DNA from: Phialophora verrucosa
Lineage: Eukaryota; Ascomycota; Eurotiomycetes; Chaetothyriales; Herpotrichiellaceae
NCBI GenBank assembly: GCA_002099365.1
Contig: MSED01000015.1
Span: 3,100,001 to 3,164,000 of the forward strand
Direction of reading: 5' to 3'
Length of the DNA stretch: 64,000 bases
Positions 63,094-64,000 of this stretch are shown piece after piece. Each line of letters starts with the position of its first letter. Position 1 is the stretch's first letter. A program made the position numbers and the translations under genes. The notes beneath the pieces were generated by a model. That model saw only the letters and a program-made list of their open reading frames with translations. It searched no databases and was not told where the DNA came from.

Positions 63094-64000
63094 ACTGCAG
63101 GTTCTAGCGTACAACTCCAACCGCAGCCCAGAAAAGATTCTCTTGCTTTTGTAGAATTGTGTGAGTCGATGATATGTAGGCAGAAGCCAATTCGAAAGGC
63201 TGATCGGGGCTGGGAAGGGTCCCTTTTATCGCCGCTGCCATTCTGATTGAACATACCATTCATGTTGACGTAGTTAGCATTGTCAACCTTCGATCCGGAG
63301 CCGACGGTCTGTTATTCCTTTTCGAGGTTGAGGAGCAGCCACCACAGGAATAGCAGCAAGTGATCGCATTGATCATGGTGCAACGGTTAAAGCCGAATAC
63401 GATTCTTCCCTGCAAGGCAAAGTCTTCGTTGCACTCCGGCCACATGGGCAAATGTTAATAGAGATTGCCACGCAATCTTCGTGCTGCTGCCACCGTCGTT
63501 GGTGATGGTATGATCGGCCGCGCAAGCCAGTAGCACTCCACTCTAGGCGGAAGCCTTAGGATTGGCTGCGCGCTTCAGCCGGCGGAGAGTAAGAGCAGAC
63601 ATCACGGGGCTCGCATCGCGCGAGCAGCTCGTACCTGAGCCGACACCCTTCGTATTGACCTACTATAAGCAGATTCCGCCGGTTACGGGCGGAGTCCGGA
63701 ATACCGAGGCTGCCTCCCGCGCAGAACGCTGCCTGATGAGAAAACTCTCAATCCAAACTCCTGGCATCACCGGAGTTGCAGTCATTCTTCCGGCCCTAGT
63801 AAACTGCAACAGCATGCATTGCACGGAGCACAGTTTTTTCCATCCGGTAGTTCACCAAGCAGAAGCGGTAGACTTGCATTCCAGAGGGACGCAGGTAGAC
63901 TATCAACCAGGAAACCATCCTGTGATGTCTATAGGAGGCTGAAAGTGTGTTCCCAGGGCGTGCAATCAATCAACGGGTATTGATTAGTGATAAGGGCTCG
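63094..64000. other. right-end intergenic DNA
   Basis: 907 bp with no supported gene; includes the DUF2156 promoter. Short frames (for example 63562-63942 plus) lack any motif. Confidence 0.45.

Noticed and set aside
63562..63942. 126-codon plus-strand frame near the right end
   Set aside because: Composition and lack of motif or introns suggest a chance frame.
1..64000. CRISPR arrays, bacterial-type operons, insertion sequences, retroelements
   Set aside because: The repeats found are microsatellites or a four-copy promoter array without spacers; no transposase, integrase or reverse-transcriptase motif was seen.
1..64000. tRNA or rRNA genes
   Set aside because: No sequence with a convincing cloverleaf and B-box was found by eye; a covariance-model scan was not possible here, so a missed tRNA is not excluded.

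Overview
The window is chromosomal DNA from a filamentous ascomycete (Pezizomycotina). The evidence is a Woronin-body HEX1 gene, which only this group has, short 44-90 nt spliceosomal introns, several fungal-only regulator families (Zn2Cys6, DUF3505, zinc-finger-less Fungal_trans_2), DUF3433 membrane proteins, and a vacuolar subtilisin of the PepC/Pen ch 18 type. I cannot fix the class from sequence alone. No rRNA, tRNA, CRISPR array, transposon or viral element was recognised.

Layout. 1-11.4 kb: a gene running off the left edge, HEX1 with a long N-terminal form, and an intronless 7.7 kb BEACH-WD40 gene. 12-19 kb: vacuolar subtilisin, an MFS sugar-type transporter with a GC-AG intron, and a four-span membrane protein. 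20-28 kb: a candidate catabolic cluster made of a Zn2Cys6 regulator, a divergent 2OG-Fe(II) dioxygenase, an ATZ/TRZ-type amidohydrolase/deaminase and a divergent NAT/NCS2 nucleobase permease. The two divergent promoters tie the four genes together. 28-32 kb: a zinc-finger-less fungal regulator, a spliced 60-residue gene that is easily missed, and a small secreted-type protein. 33-40 kb: two DUF3433 membrane genes in tandem. 41-42 kb: an FMN-dependent alpha-hydroxy-acid dehydrogenase whose 3' half is intact and spliceable while its 5' half looks degraded. 42-52 kb: housekeeping genes (HERP/Usa1-like ubiquitin-domain ERAD protein, mitochondrial phosphatidylserine decarboxylase, a large Ser-rich membrane-anchored protein, an intracellular LysM protein). 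52-60 kb: two SDR oxidoreductases flank two convergent regulators, one with DUF3505 zinc motifs and one Zn2Cys6; then a coiled-coil protein. 61-63 kb: a free-standing DUF2156 protein, a candidate tRNA-dependent sterol glycyltransferase (ErgS type).

The most promising undescribed system is the 20-28 kb cluster. Uptake, ring deamination/hydrolysis and Fe(II)/2OG hydroxylation genes sit beside their own regulator. The permease departs from the NAT signature at its key substrate-contact position, which suggests a heterocyclic substrate other than uric acid or xanthine. Gene starts and introns were derived by hand from splice signals, reading frame and protein similarity; nothing was checked against RNA or databases.
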